Source: Phoronis australis
Taxonomy: Eukaryota; Phoronida; Phoronidae
NCBI GenBank assembly: GCA_002633005.1
Contig: NMRA01000028.1
Coordinates: 1 to 64,000, forward strand
Direction: 5' to 3'
Length of the DNA stretch: 64,000 nt
Shown: positions 49,006-60,298 of the stretch, in pieces
Layout of the letters: every line of letters starts with the position of its first letter
Numbering within the stretch: the first letter of the stretch is position 1
Notes under the pieces: model-generated
Told to the model about the DNA's origin: nothing
The model's database searches: none
Seen by the model: only the letters and a program-made list of their open reading frames with translations
Program-made: the position numbers and the translations under genes

Positions 49006-52000
49006 GATTTGGGCTGTGTGGAAACAATGTTGAATGGTGGCCGAGGTCGATAACATTTAATTGACGGTAATTTAAGCTCAGTGAAACAAACACGAAGTCG
49101 TGCACAGTAGCTGGGATAAGCTGTGTATACGTAAATAGTTCGCGAAAAAGCCAGACCGGTAAGCAAGACCACACATAATCACGCCAATGAAAAGCGAGTG
49201 TCCACCACACTTGAAAACAAGTCATCTAATCTCGTAAAAGCTCTGAAGAAGATCAAAACGTACCCGCGACTATTTTAATATTCGCGTTTTTGGTCTTTTT
49301 TTGGTGTATTTTAAAAATGCACTGTTTTCGCCGGCGTGAACATCACGCCTTCACTCAGTGACAATGCATTCACCAGTATTGATTGAGACAATATTGCCGC
49401 CATTATTTTCTAGCAATAGAGTGAAAATTCTAGCTAAACAGAATTACTAAACTAAGTTAGGGCTTAATAAGTCCTCTTCTAAGGCCCTATAGTTTTAATA
49501 GTAGGTCATCCTAATTAAACAGGACAGTAACATTCGTATCTCGGGGTTGCTATGGTTTTGTCCAAGTTTTTTTCGCATATTGACGCAGACGTTTAAGTGC
49601 ATGGGTAGTCAATGCACAGCGATTTTTTATCGTAACCGCCGGACCGCAGCACCAGTTATCAAAATCACAAAGTACCAGTAGTAGTTAGCACCAGTATACG
49701 TCATCTAGCACATATACTTGCCATGTCCAGCTCCAGTTTGGCTTACCGTCTAGATGAAAAAAGGAAACATCCAAAACAAATTGCAATGGTAATGAATTAT
49801 ATTAGTTAGTGGGGCCTAAGCTGTAGGAGAACAATTCGTGAGTACTGTCGTGCCAATTATTTTTTTCTACTTTGGTTGAATAAAGTATCTTCAATTCATT
49901 AATTTAGTTTCGCATTTTCTGAACAAAACGGGTAGAAGTTTTTACAGAATAAAGTGTCAAATTTATTAAGCATCAGAGGGCGCTGTAAAAGCAACATTGG
50001 CCAATTCCAAACTGAGAAACCCCATTTCTGGTACTCGCGACTGGTGCAAATTGCAAATCTACCGTGGGTGCCAGAGCAAGATATCCTTCGTTGCAAGACA
50101 AAAAGTACAGCAAAAAAGGTTTATCTTAAGTTACCAAATATGTTGCTCCTCATTTTGACCATGCAAAGACAAACAATAAAAGTGTTTGCATGTAAAAGAT
50201 TCGTCTGAGTATTTTTGGCAATGTTTCCGGGGGTCTGGAAACCACAAGATTGCTGAGGATTTAATCAGTCAAGTATACTATGATAGAATTATGTTAACTT
50301 ATATATTAAGTTTTGTTTATCTTAGAAAAATAATGTCAGGTTCAAAGGGTAGTTTTGAGAATACATTTTATTAAAGCTGGTTTGAGCTAAAATTCATTTT
50401 GTACTGATTTTAACAAAAAATGGAGCCCAAGAATATCTTTATGTTATCTGCAAGCAGTGTAACTACACTTTAAAAATTGTTCTGGGTCCGACTTTTTGAA
50501 AATAACATTTAATAATAAAATCTAAATTACGTATTACTAAAAGTATTGGGTGAACGGATGCCACAGGACGGAGGACTGACTCCACGGCGTTTCTTGTGTT
50601 ATGCATAGCAAGTTCAACCATTTCAGTGTACATAATTCATAATGTATATCAGACATGAATGTTGGTGTTTGATATGACTCGAAGAGCGGGTACGATAAGA
50701 ATGAGAATAACTCTATTTACGGAACTGCTTCAGCCGTTATCAAACCATAGACAGAGATCGGTTTTCTTTTTACCCAGACACTTTTAACGATTCAATTTAT
50801 TTCCAAAATAACCTTTCAACAAAGTATCATTGGCAAAACATTGACATGTTCAATGTCGTACTTGTATGAAAAAAATGAAAGGCGCCAATACGTCATTGAC
50901 AAAAATCAACTTTTCAATACATCTTTCACAATGAAACATTGCAATTGATCAAAAATGAACAGTTTAGGGATACAAATGATGAGCTAAATTTTGATCAATA
51001 TTCGATTTTTTCCCAACTTCCATGTCTCAATGAAAGTGGAACAACACAATTTTGTGCTCCATACGACATGTATTTTTACGAGGTTTATCCAAGTCGTTTC
51101 AGTGTTACTAATGATTGCAAACGACTCTACTTCAATCTGGACCCGCTAGGCCAAGGGAAGACGTTGGTGGTGAACGAGAGGGCCAGAGTTAATTTGACGA
51201 AATCAAATTTGTTCGTCGAATTGATGTAATTTAAAGTAGTTTTATATTCTAGCACTAACTCATGCTAAATGACTTTGTATGGAGATCACAATTTGGTTTT
51301 GTTTAACTTGCGACATCCATGCGACAGGGGTAAGCGCGTCGCATGGTTATCGCCTACGGGACACTACCATCGTTTTCCTTTGTTGCGTCTTCGTTGGATA
51401 TAAAAATACATGTCGCATGGATATCGTACCTTGGGCGCACATCAACCGCACTTGCCATTATCGTCATGACAACAAAGAAAAACAAAGTGAAGAATGACTA
51501 CGTCAAGCTAGCGATCTCTATGCGACCAGCTTGCGACCTAGTTTCAGTTGGGGAAAATTGCAGGTATTCTGGTACGACGTGTACCAGACGTGCGCAGGAC
51601 GCTCAGGTAGGCTCACTGCAATGATGACCTGGAACCATTTTATGCTTTGTTGATCTACAGTTAAAATCGAGCTGAGTAGCTAGAAATCTGACTCAAAGGT
51701 TTATCAGTGTGCCTCGGTGGGACTTCGAGTAAAGGAAGCGAACGGTTTTCCCACCAGGCCAAAATGCCTCCTCTATACAGCTATTTTAACCTCGTTTAAT
51801 GTGAACAACAATGCTTAATGTGTCGTTAAAATGCCTGATATAACAAATCTTATCAATAGTGACGCATTGAAAACGAACTATCAATTTCAACACATTGTTA
51901 TTTTTCACGGAATTTATTGGCACGTTTAAGAAATTTGCAACTTCAAACTCGAGAACTTTTTGCAACTGAAAACTACGCGTATGAATGAGATGGAAAGCGT

Positions 52001-53147
52001 TAAAAAATAAATGCCAGGTGAAAGTACTCAGAAAAACGTTTTTTTAAATTCTTACAGCTCGGGGACCCACTGACAATGTACCAAGTGAAAACTCTTGAGC
52101 TTCAACATTCCAAAACACCTTTTTCAACAGGGAAACAGTTTTACCTTACACATACCCGCAGGGGCCAGACGTCATGTGTGATATTATCTCTTTAAACAAT
52201 GCCGTTAAATAAGAGTTTAAACGAGATGGAATACGAAATTAAATACAATTAGAAAATGTAAGATAGAAATTATACTTATTTCCATACACAAAGTTGTTGT
52301 TGCCAACACTGACTAAGGTATTTGATGCAGGTTACGTACATGGTGCAATTTAGTAAATGTTAGAGGTAATTATCACCCCGTGATTTTGTGCGTAGTGTTA
52401 TAACTATTGCCCACTGTATAACTAGCACTGTAAAATAGGTGGTCATGAATAACACGAACTCGTCGCCTAAGCATTTATTCTCGACAAAGCATTAGTCACT
52501 TAGGCCTACTGGGAATTTACCGTAGGTAAAAAGGATTAACTGTTGACATCTAACTTTTAGATGATAAGCATTGAATCAATTAGACCTAAATTGAAATTCT
52601 TAATAATAGCGGTTCGTCAGTATGTTCTGTAATATCATTTGAGGAGTTTTTGTATGTGTTCGTATATGGAATAGTGCTATGCCCCTTTGGCTTTACATAA
52701 GTTACGTGACTAGGAACACACAACGAAAACTAGCCTGGCCACATGTTAATAGTAAACAACTACAATAAAAATGGAGACTGGTCATCTAAGTAAAACGGAA
52801 TAACTTGCAGTGATTCAACTGCTGCTGGAAAGCATAACGTAAAATGGTCTTGTATGGCGTGTTATGTGTTGCAAAATTCAATGTTCAAAAAATTAGGTTT
52901 GATGTAATTATGCGTATTCGATACCTTATATTTATATTTGATCTTATAATATGTACATTTGATGTCAAAATATTTATATTCTATGATGAAAATACTTATG
53001 TGCGATAACTTAGTATATATGTTCGATGTTTCATTCTATATGTTCGATGTTTCGTTTTATGCGTTCGATGTTTCTTTTGATATGTTCAATAACGGAATTA
53101 TGGGTATTATGAAACGACGTCCCTGATTGGTTCCTGGAATTAAATAA

Positions 53148-53384
53148 ATGGCGGCCCCTACCGAAGAAGAGTTGCTTCCTCATTTTTTCGACAATTTAGC
53201 CCATTTCATTGATATTTGTGAACACGAATTCAGTTCAAGCGATTCAGAGGTGGTTAATGATGCTATGCAACAGATAGATGCCTATTTATACGCCCTTAAG
53301 TCCATTGACGAGCGATTTCGCGAGGAACTCGGTTCTCACCCTAACCAGCCAACAATATCAATGGCACGATATTGGGTAAAGTGA
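53148..53384 (+). CDS. Acidic helical N-terminal domain, possible integrase-like element protein
   Basis: Seventy-eight codons starting MAAPTEEELLPHFFDNLAHF in a favourable context (AAATAAATGG). The product is acidic, without membrane segments, and looks fully helical (LLPHFFDNLAHFIDICEHEF, then DAMQQIDAYLYALKSIDERF). A potential donor GTAAAG overlaps the last codons (SMARYW). The pattern is reminiscent of the short helical region preceding the helix-turn-helix and integrase core in some invertebrate and fish transposon proteins, but no catalytic domain is present downstream. It may be a truncated element gene. Confidence in coding is moderate, in identity low. Confidence 0.4.
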   Translation: MAAPTEEELLPHFFDNLAHFIDICEHEFSSSDSEVVNDAMQQIDAYLYALKSIDERFREELGSHPNQPTISMARYWVK

Positions 53385-53470
53385 AAACGTGCATTTTAAA
53401 ATGTGTCGGTTTTTGACGGTGTAATCGACACATTTCGTTTCTCAACTAAAACCCGCAAAAACTTGCTGAT

Positions 53471-53914
53471 TTAACTACGATCACCGACTGGATCGTCACT
53501 TTCCGGCAGCGGGACAGCGGGCGCGAACTTCTCCCAGTGTGTCATCCACCAATCCGTGGGTAATGGATACGTGGGCGCAGGGCAGTCAATCAGGCCTTGT
53601 ATGTGCACCGCTTCAGATGCCATACTGGGAGACCATATATATGCCGGTCGGCACTTAGTCCGCGGCATCACGACCGCCAACGCAGGGACAGACCGGTCTG
53701 CCAGCGGTCCGCCCTCGGCACCGCAGACCCCGCAAGCTGCCGGACTTGAACCCGTGGGCCGCCGTCTGGTGAGTTTTAACACTGAGATACCCGGGACAGG
53801 ACTAGGGACTGTATCCCGGCCTGCCGATAGACCCCACTGTATGCTTACCTTGGTTATATTTTCAAAACACCTTTGAGAAAGCGACACAAATGGCCAATAA
53901 TCGACACATTTCAC
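53471..53914 (-). CDS. Unrecognised GC-rich ORF inside the inverted-arm element
   Basis: A 147-codon minus-strand frame, the longest non-repeat ORF in the element, in a locally GC-rich core. It contains a CGVC pair and a C-terminal part rich in Pro, Trp and acidic residues (DWWMTHWEKFAPAVPLPESD). On the minus strand a GTAAGC donor after ATAACCAAG and an AG acceptor at AAAACTCACCAG could remove a short segment, so the true protein may differ. No family recognised. The opposite strand is also open, so this could be non-coding. Confidence 0.25.
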   Translation of the reverse strand: MKCVDYWPFVSLSQRCFENITKVSIQWGLSAGRDTVPSPVPGISVLKLTRRRPTGSSPAACGVCGAEGGPLADRSVPALAVVMPRTKCRPAYIWSPSMASEAVHIQGLIDCPAPTYPLPTDWWMTHWEKFAPAVPLPESDDPVGDRS

Positions 53915-54532
53915 AGCCGTCGTTTCAATTTACCCAGAGTTCCATTATCGAATGTAACCGGAAAACATCGAACAGAAATTTTCAAAACATTGAATACAAT
54001 AGTAATGAACATTGAATACATATAATCTTATGAAGCATAAATGTAGATAACATTGAATATAAGATCAAATATAAATATAAATATAAGAAGATCAAATATA
54101 AATGTAAGAAGATCAAATATAAATATAAGATATCCAATATATACATATAACTACATCAAACCTAATTTTTTTGAACATTGAATTTTGCAAAACAACACGC
54201 CATAGTCTTGCGCCATTTTTGTTTGTATCACACATCATAATTGTTTCAGCGATAACGCCTTAATCCGGACGAATTTTGGGCAAAAGTTTCACTGGCACCA
54301 AGTTATGCTTTGCCGCTTCTATTTACAAATAATAGGCCATGCCTAGCTGAACCTTTGCAGTAACTTGTCGACATGATTGACGCCAGGCTAAATTGATTAA
54401 TTTTGTTCAAATGTGTAATTTTCTATGTGGTCACCACTTTTGAACAATACGGGAAACAACAATCTTTATTTCCTGCAAACGAACCCCAGGACATTCTTTA
54501 CCTTGACTGCAAGTTCACAGAGATTGGGTGTG

Positions 54533-54538
54533 TATAAA
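54533..54538 (+). promoter_or_regulatory. Weak TATA-box candidate upstream of the GPCR
   Basis: TATAAA in the context GTGTGTATAAAGTAAATC, 460 bases before the GPCR start codon. This would imply a long 5' UTR or a UTR intron (a GTAAGT lies near 54586). Nothing else supports it. The rest of 54221-54999 has no recognisable feature. Confidence 0.2.
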
Positions 54539-54999
54539 GTAAATCAGAACATGTTACACGGATACATTTCTTAACTAGAATAGTGGTAAGTTTTTTGACT
54601 ATCCTGTAATGGGATTCCCAGCAATGAAAATCGTTTTCAGTGTTTAATTGTCGGGTTAATGGGATAAGAAATACAAAACCACCAACTGAAAATCACATTC
54701 CGTCATCAGTGAATTTGAGTTGTCAAACCGAAGTAACCGCACCACGAAATCGCATGGTCTTGTGTGATTCACCGATTACAGGCCACCAACCAACCAAATG
54801 TTGTCTGTGTGTTGTGTGTGTCTATGTTATTGTTGTTCGGTGTGCCTCAGTGATCGACGGCTGACCTGAATCTTCGCTTTCATCAGTTTTAAACCGCGGA
54901 TGTGTTTGATTGGTACGAGCTACTTCTCCGCTCTGTTATTCTCGTTTCTCGATGTTGGAGGTGTGGCACCACTAACCTACCAACAGATATGAAGAAGCA

Positions 55000-57522
55000 A
55001 TGTCTTCCGTGAGTACGTGTACGTTGCTCCTGTCCGCAGTGTTTCTTTTAAGTCGGTTATGTTCGTGTAATGCAAGAGGATGTTCATCCACAGATGAAAT
55101 ACGCAGTGCGGAAAAGGCAACAGGACACTGTTTAAATCTCGGAAGAGACGTGTTCAGGGACAGACCAAATCCGTTTTCATGTAGTAATAGATGTGGCAGT
55201 ATTTCCAACACTCGCGCTGACTGGATGTGTTCTTGTGACCTTTTGTGTACCATATATCAAGATTGTTGCATAGATTTCGTTGACGAGTGTACAATTTATG
55301 CCGCCGGCACTAGTCGCCCGGAAAAAACAACAGTCGAGTGTAAAGATACCACAAATGGATACTTTTTGCTCGTAGCTGGTTGTCCAAAGGGCGAGAAGGG
55401 TTCCGTAGAAGCGGCATTGTGTGAACATAGCAAATCTGACATATTATCGGAAATCCCAGTCTTCGATAACAAGACTAAAATACATTACAAAAATTACCAC
55501 TGTGCTGCTTGCAACGGAGTCAGAGCTGTTCAGTTTTGGAAGTTCATTTTAGACTGCGAAGGCACTGCTACAGAACCCATTCAAGTCACTTTTCAGGAAT
55601 TGATGGTGAAGCGCAACGATTCCAAATGCCGTGCCCTATTCAATAATACGCATAGTTACGACCGACTTTGTACCGAGAACTACATAAATAAATGTAGCAA
55701 GGATTGCGATGTCTCGCCCGAAATTGTCTCTGAGTGTGCTCGTTATCAACTTTTATTTTCCTACTTCGACTCCGACTTCAGAAGCTATCATTTCAAAAAT
55801 CCAACATGTGCTATGTGCAACAACATTTCACTGCCCCTTGACAATTGCTTAGCCCAGTGGCCAGCATTGCGTGCTGGCGCACACTTCTGGAAGTTCTCGT
55901 ATTCCCTTTTAGTAAATGTTAATCCTTCAGGAGAACTTAATGTAGGACTCTCCAGCTCCGTAGGCCAGAAAAACTCCAGCGCGCAAGCAGTGTGTGAAAC
56001 GCTAGGCTTGGACGACTGTCAAATTATTCGATGTCAAGACGGGTATGAAAATATCGACGGCCGATGTCAAATCAGGAATATTTTATCTAAAGTAGTTCTA
56101 AACATTACCTATGAGAGATCAGACAGACAACGTGTATTGCAGGGGTACGAACTTATTAAAAAATTGTCGCAATATTTCACGTGGCACTTGGAACCTGACA
56201 TAGTATTCAGTGACACCAATCCAGGAGTGAGAACTTCGGTTGTTATTAAATTTTTACAAGTGCATAATCTGCCATGTGATTACGAAATAGAAGCAAACAA
56301 GTCAAGAGAGACAATTATGACTTTAAATGCCCGTCTTGCTACGTGGTTTGAACAGAATGCATATGGTGAATTTGTTGACATTGTTGCAACGAATTATTTA
56401 GAGCAAAACTGTAACAACACAATTACGGCTAACAACACTGACTGTGCCAGAGTTTCATTTCCAAGAAGCTTGTTTAAGCTGTATCAGAATGGCTCTGCTC
56501 TATTTAACAACACGGTGTTACTTGACTCAACTGAGTTTGTAATGGTGGACAACAAAAGCGTTCTGATTTGCAAAGACAAGAATTTAACAATAATAAACGC
56601 GACATCGTCTCCACCGCCTGTTACAGAAGCAATGGGCATTGTTACTGTGGTCTGCTTGATAATTTCTGAATTATGTCTCCTTGTGAGAATTATTCTACAG
56701 TTCTTTGTGCCTCTCTATCGCAGCTTTCCTGGAAAACTGCAGTTGATCGTGTCAATTTCCCTATTTGTATCGAATATTTCATTTATGGTGAAAATTCAAG
56801 CTGCCAATCATCTCGAGGCTTGTGTTGTCGTTGGTGCCTTCACACAGTGGGCGTTTCTTGTTTATTTCTTTTCAATGAATACGATTGCTTTCGACTTGTG
56901 GCGGACCTTCAGTCAGGACAGGGTGCAAGCAGGAAACAGGGGTAATAGACGCATATTACAGTATTTGATATACTCTTGTACCATCCCGACCATCATTGTA
57001 ACAATTACGGTAGGAATCCAATACTCTGATGCTAACATCAACTTCAGACCGAATTTCACCGCGTATGGATTATGTTGGTTGCAAGGTCGCCCTCTGTTGA
57101 TCTATTTCGGCATCCCCTTTATGTTTGTTATCATCTCCAATGTAGTATTTTATGTTTTGGCTGCAATATCTATTCGCAAATCTCGGGAGTTGTCACGTCA
57201 AGCAAGAGACGCATCTGAAAGCGGATTTGCAGTTTATGTCAAATTGTGTGTTCTTATCGGATTGACATGGATTGTAGCGTTTGTTGCCCCGTTTATACGT
57301 CACGAGGCTTTCGACTACGTTTTCATCATTTTAAACACGTTGCACGGGGCGTATATATTTATTGGATTCGTGTGTACGAGGAGAATTTATAATGAATTAT
57401 TCAAGTCAAGAAGGTACAAGGCTGGGACTAAACCTAGGGGAACCATTGAGGTTCCTTTGAGCTGTGAAAATTCAGCGTCCACACCACCACGTCGGGAGAA
57501 ATTTAAAACGGACAGTTTTTAG
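55000..57522 (+). CDS. Single-exon family B-type GPCR with somatomedin B ectodomain
   Basis: Intact 840-aa seven-transmembrane receptor of the secretin/adhesion/Methuselah-like superfamily. Residues 1-25 are a signal peptide. Cys61-Cys97 (CSNRCGS...MCSCDLLC...DCCIDFVDEC) is a textbook somatomedin B domain. A long Cys-rich, N-glycosylatable ectodomain (about 98-540) follows, including repeated HCAACNG / TCAMCNN motifs with WKF. The seven helices are near 544-570, 578-600, 606-633, 653-676, 698-724, 743-766 and 770-792, with LIGLTWIVAF in helix 6. The short tail ends TDSF. I see no GAIN-type HL(S/T) cleavage site. The whole protein lies in one exon, unlike vertebrate adhesion GPCRs, which suggests retroposition or a single-exon lineage expansion. 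The start is the only Met giving a signal peptide. Ligand unknown. Confidence 0.93.
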   Translation: MSSVSTCTLLLSAVFLLSRLCSCNARGCSSTDEIRSAEKATGHCLNLGRDVFRDRPNPFSCSNRCGSISNTRADWMCSCDLLCTIYQDCCIDFVDECTIYAAGTSRPEKTTVECKDTTNGYFLLVAGCPKGEKGSVEAALCEHSKSDILSEIPVFDNKTKIHYKNYHCAACNGVRAVQFWKFILDCEGTATEPIQVTFQELMVKRNDSKCRALFNNTHSYDRLCTENYINKCSKDCDVSPEIVSECARYQLLFSYFDSDFRSYHFKNPTCAMCNNISLPLDNCLAQWPALRAGAHFWKFSYSLLVNVNPSGELNVGLSSSVGQKNSSAQAVCETLGLDDCQIIRCQDGYENIDGRCQIRNILSKVVLNITYERSDRQRVLQGYELIKKLSQYFTWHLEPDIVFSDTNPGVRTSVVIKFLQVHNLPCDYEIEANKSRETIMTLNARLATWFEQNAYGEFVDIVATNYLEQNCNNTITANNTDCARVSFPRSLFKLYQNGSALFNNTVLLDSTEFVMVDNKSVLICKDKNLTIINATSSPPPVTEAMGIVTVVCLIISELCLLVRIILQFFVPLYRSFPGKLQLIVSISLFVSNISFMVKIQAANHLEACVVVGAFTQWAFLVYFFSMNTIAFDLWRTFSQDRVQAGNRGNRRILQYLIYSCTIPTIIVTITVGIQYSDANINFRPNFTAYGLCWLQGRPLLIYFGIPFMFVIISNVVFYVLAAISIRKSRELSRQARDASESGFAVYVKLCVLIGLTWIVAFVAPFIRHEAFDYVFIILNTLHGAYIFIGFVCTRRIYNELFKSRRYKAGTKPRGTIEVPLSCENSASTPPRREKFKTDSF

Positions 57523-57989
57523 TGTTGACATGAGTGCCGAGTTTGGCATGTTTTTCTTCTGTTCCCACACTTGACTGATGCTCGAAATAGATTGATTTTC
57601 GTAAAAAATGAGGTGTTTGGTACATGACTCGCAAATGTGGCCTACTGCTGAAATGTGTTCTTGTTTAACAAAACAAGGCCAATGGTCCACTTTGTTACCT
57701 GATCCATATTAATTCACAGTGATTTTAGGTACTGTTTCCTTTACGTTCACTATTTTAAACACACAGGGCGTGGTTTGCCAGTCGAAAGATATCATTAAAA
57801 TGTAAACATTTCGTAACTTTCTGCTTTGTTTGTCTACTTTATTTTCCTATTTATTTTTTAAAAGTTTATGGTGGGAGGGCTTATCGCGGAAATCACATTA
57901 CAGGTGGCGGAAGTTGAGTGAGCACCCATAATGCACGACTCAACTGTCACTCATTACGGCGGCTATTTAAGTGGTAGTGCACCATCTAA

Positions 57990-57995
57990 AATAAA
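57990..57995 (+). terminator. Candidate polyadenylation signal of the GPCR gene
   Basis: AATAAA in CTAAAATAAAAATTAAAC, 468 bases after the stop codon. The 57996-59246 stretch holds no other feature that I can support. Confidence 0.4.
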
Positions 57996-59246
57996 AATTA
58001 AACTAAAACATCATATCAAATTCAGTTAAGTTGGAAAAAAATATTAAGAGTTGAAATGAATGACCATTATTTGGTGGTTTACGTTTCAACTGAACCAACA
58101 AATACGAATGGGAGTGTCTGAACTTTTACAGTGAGGTCGCGTCTGCTCTGAATGAAAGCAAATGTCGTTAAAACCAGGAGTCCTCGGGGTAAGAATTACC
58201 TTTCTTGATAATGAACAGCGCCAAAAATCCATTCTTAATTGATTCACCAACCTTACTCATGAAATATGAACTTCCGCTTGTGTGTTGAGTGAAAAATGAT
58301 ATTTTGAAGCTGTTTGTACTCGCATACGTTTCTCATGAGATGTAGCATTCATTAGTTCAATACAATGATTGAGGTACTGTACTGTGTTTGCTTCTAATTT
58401 CATACAAGCAAGAGCACTTTAAATTATTTTCACCGAAATTGCACCTAGCCTTTCTTACCCGCAGTACAAGTTGGGTATAAAGCATGTTTATTTGAATTTC
58501 TATGGTGCCACACTTTTTCTGTTGGCCAAACATTCTGTCACTTATTGGACATGTTCAGGCACCAACCCGGACCCGTTGACCTTTCGGCTGACCTTTAAAC
58601 TTGTTTACCTCGTCAGTTGGTTGTTGATATTGGCCTCTTCATTTCTAGTTCTTGCTTTTGATTGGTCGATTGTTTTGCTCATAATTTGTTATGATTTTAG
58701 GAAGTTGGATTTTCCACCACTCGTTGAAATAGTTTGTATTGCCAGTTAGGATTCTTAATATAAATTACGCAACACGTAGCCCCTCGGGTGGATGAAAGTC
58801 TAGGATACTGACCATCGGTTTCTGTAATAATCTCCTCCCGTGTACATGGCAGGTAGCCCAAATCCGGTCACCGAATAAGTTGTTTTCACCTCGTGAAAAA
58901 TACATTTGACACTTAAAATTGTCACTTACAAAGCGCTTGCGTTCTTCAACGATCCAGTACTTCAATTGACACACCAGAGTTGGGCCCCAATAAGCGCGAG
59001 ACTGAGCGGAGCGCGTGACTTAGCGACTGGTACCATAGGACCAACACTGTAGTAAACTTCCTGATAGAACTCTGCTGACACTTGTAAACAGAAGTATGGG
59101 GAGATATCCAGTGGTGCAAATTGCGAGGAATCGTGTCCCTTGGATTTTTCTTCGCGAACTGGCGTTATTTCGCTTAACTTTCTCAAAATAGTAGCCTACC
59201 GGGCTAGGGAAGCTTGAGTGAACCTCGATAGATTGTCACGCATATG

Positions 59247-59363
59247 CATGGGCGGCGAAGCACTGAAAAAGTGAGGGGGCCGGAGGGGGGCTAAAGCCCC
59301 CTCAGCACCCCTGTGGTGCACCACCTATAGACCACGTGCGGCGTAGCACTGAAAAAAGTGGGG
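59247..59363 (-). mobile_element. GC-rich MITE, truncated third copy
   Basis: Begins CATGGGCGGCG and runs through CACTGAAAAAGTG, GGCTAAAGCCCCC and GTGCACCACCTATAG to CACTGAAAAAAGTGGGG, where it stops abruptly. It is the reverse orientation of 39112-39260 and lacks the far tip. Confidence 0.75.
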
Positions 59364-59369
59364 CTCACT

Positions 59370-59575
59370 ACAAAAGATACTTCTTTGCCACTACTCCAAA
59401 AAACACTACTCCGAGTAAAACCACGTTATTCCGAAAGCTCACTACTCCGGAAAGATGTTCGATTTTTTAAAAAATTTTGTCCAAAACTACTAAAACAATT
59501 TTCAAATTTTTAAAACGACATTGATGCTTGATTCATCTAAAAATCCATTACTCCGAATATACATTACTCTGAATT
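59370..59575. repeat. Irregular ACTACTCCGAA repeats
   Basis: CACTACTCC-type blocks occur about seven times with variable spacing (CACTACTCCAAAAA, CACTACTCCGAGT, GTTATTCCGAAA, CACTACTCCGGAAA, CCATTACTCCGAAT, ACATTACTCTGAAT). They follow directly on the truncated MITE. Confidence 0.65.
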
Positions 59576-59845
59576 TAAAGTCCTCAAAAATGGGGGCTTG
59601 CCCATATATTCTCCGGTAGTGCTGTTTCCTTGACCTTCAGGTCTCTGTTGTTTAAAAGTAATTTTTGCACCGTTTTTTGTTTATGCTCCGCAATATTAAG
59701 GACTGTGGGCAAAAAGACTTCTGAAGACAGTGTCTTTGCTGTACGACAATAATTTGGAATAATTAATTTGTTTCCCAATATTACAGAGGCCTGGAACGCG
59801 AACACTCGGTAGAATAGCCTATCACTGCCCGGGCGGATTATATAG

Positions 59846-60298
59846 TTGCTGCCCTGGTCCTTCCCTGGTCACCAACAATTTTGTGTCACCCCTTTCACTC
59901 TGGCAGTGTCGTCCACAGCCAGGGATCCGCCCCAGGTGGACTGCTCGCCCTTTATCAACGTCACTGTTAGCTGTACCCAATATGGTACGTGGTTGTCTTT
60001 ACAGTGTATCTTTGCTTTTACTGTTTCGGGATTGTTATATTTCATCTTTTCACCGTCTTTTACTCTTACACAGGCATTTCAACACGAAATCCTAAAAATA
60101 AGCAACTCCACAGCGACAGTAATCATTAACAGATGTCTGAGAAATGAACAAAAGGCGTGCACAAACTTGACCTATAATTTCACGGTTTGCTGCAGTATGA
60201 TGTCCAGTCAACCCGGCCTTGAGGTCAACAGGCTTGCGGCAAGTGTTGACCGATCTGTTAAGACAAACTATCACTGCTGCAGTGAACACTCGACATGA
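59846..60298 (+). other. Weak 150-codon ORF with glycosylation motifs and one hydrophobic stretch
   Basis: The plus frame contains four Asn-X-Ser/Thr sites (NVT, NST, NLT, NFT), several cysteines including CC pairs, and a hydrophobic segment around CIFAFTVSGLLYFIF. That would suit a secreted or membrane protein. The hydrophobic part lies between a possible donor (GTACGT at 59985) and acceptor (CAG at 60071-60073), but removing that 89-nt intron breaks the frame. No family recognised. It may be a pseudogene fragment or chance. The remaining 60299-64000 is AT-rich with no gene that I can support. Confidence 0.2.

Larger units (their letters stand above)
52841..54220. mobile_element. Element with about 280-300-bp inverted arms
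   Basis: The left arm (about 52841-53122) and right arm (about 53918-54220) are inverted copies: GTCTTGTATGGCGTGTT / AACACGCCATAGTCTTG-type tips, GCAAAATTCAATGTTCAAAA against its complement, AGGTTTGATGTA, then runs of TTATATTTATATTTGATCTT and TTCGATGTTT units, ending in GAAACGACG. The 800-bp core is more GC-rich and holds the ORFs at 53148-53384 (+) and 53471-53914 (-). This is the layout of a DNA transposon or large MITE with subterminal repeats. Confidence 0.7.

Noticed and set aside
55177-56945. Antisense and alternate-frame ORFs of 83-93 codons within the GPCR
   Set aside because: They are shadows of the 840-codon frame, with no independent features.
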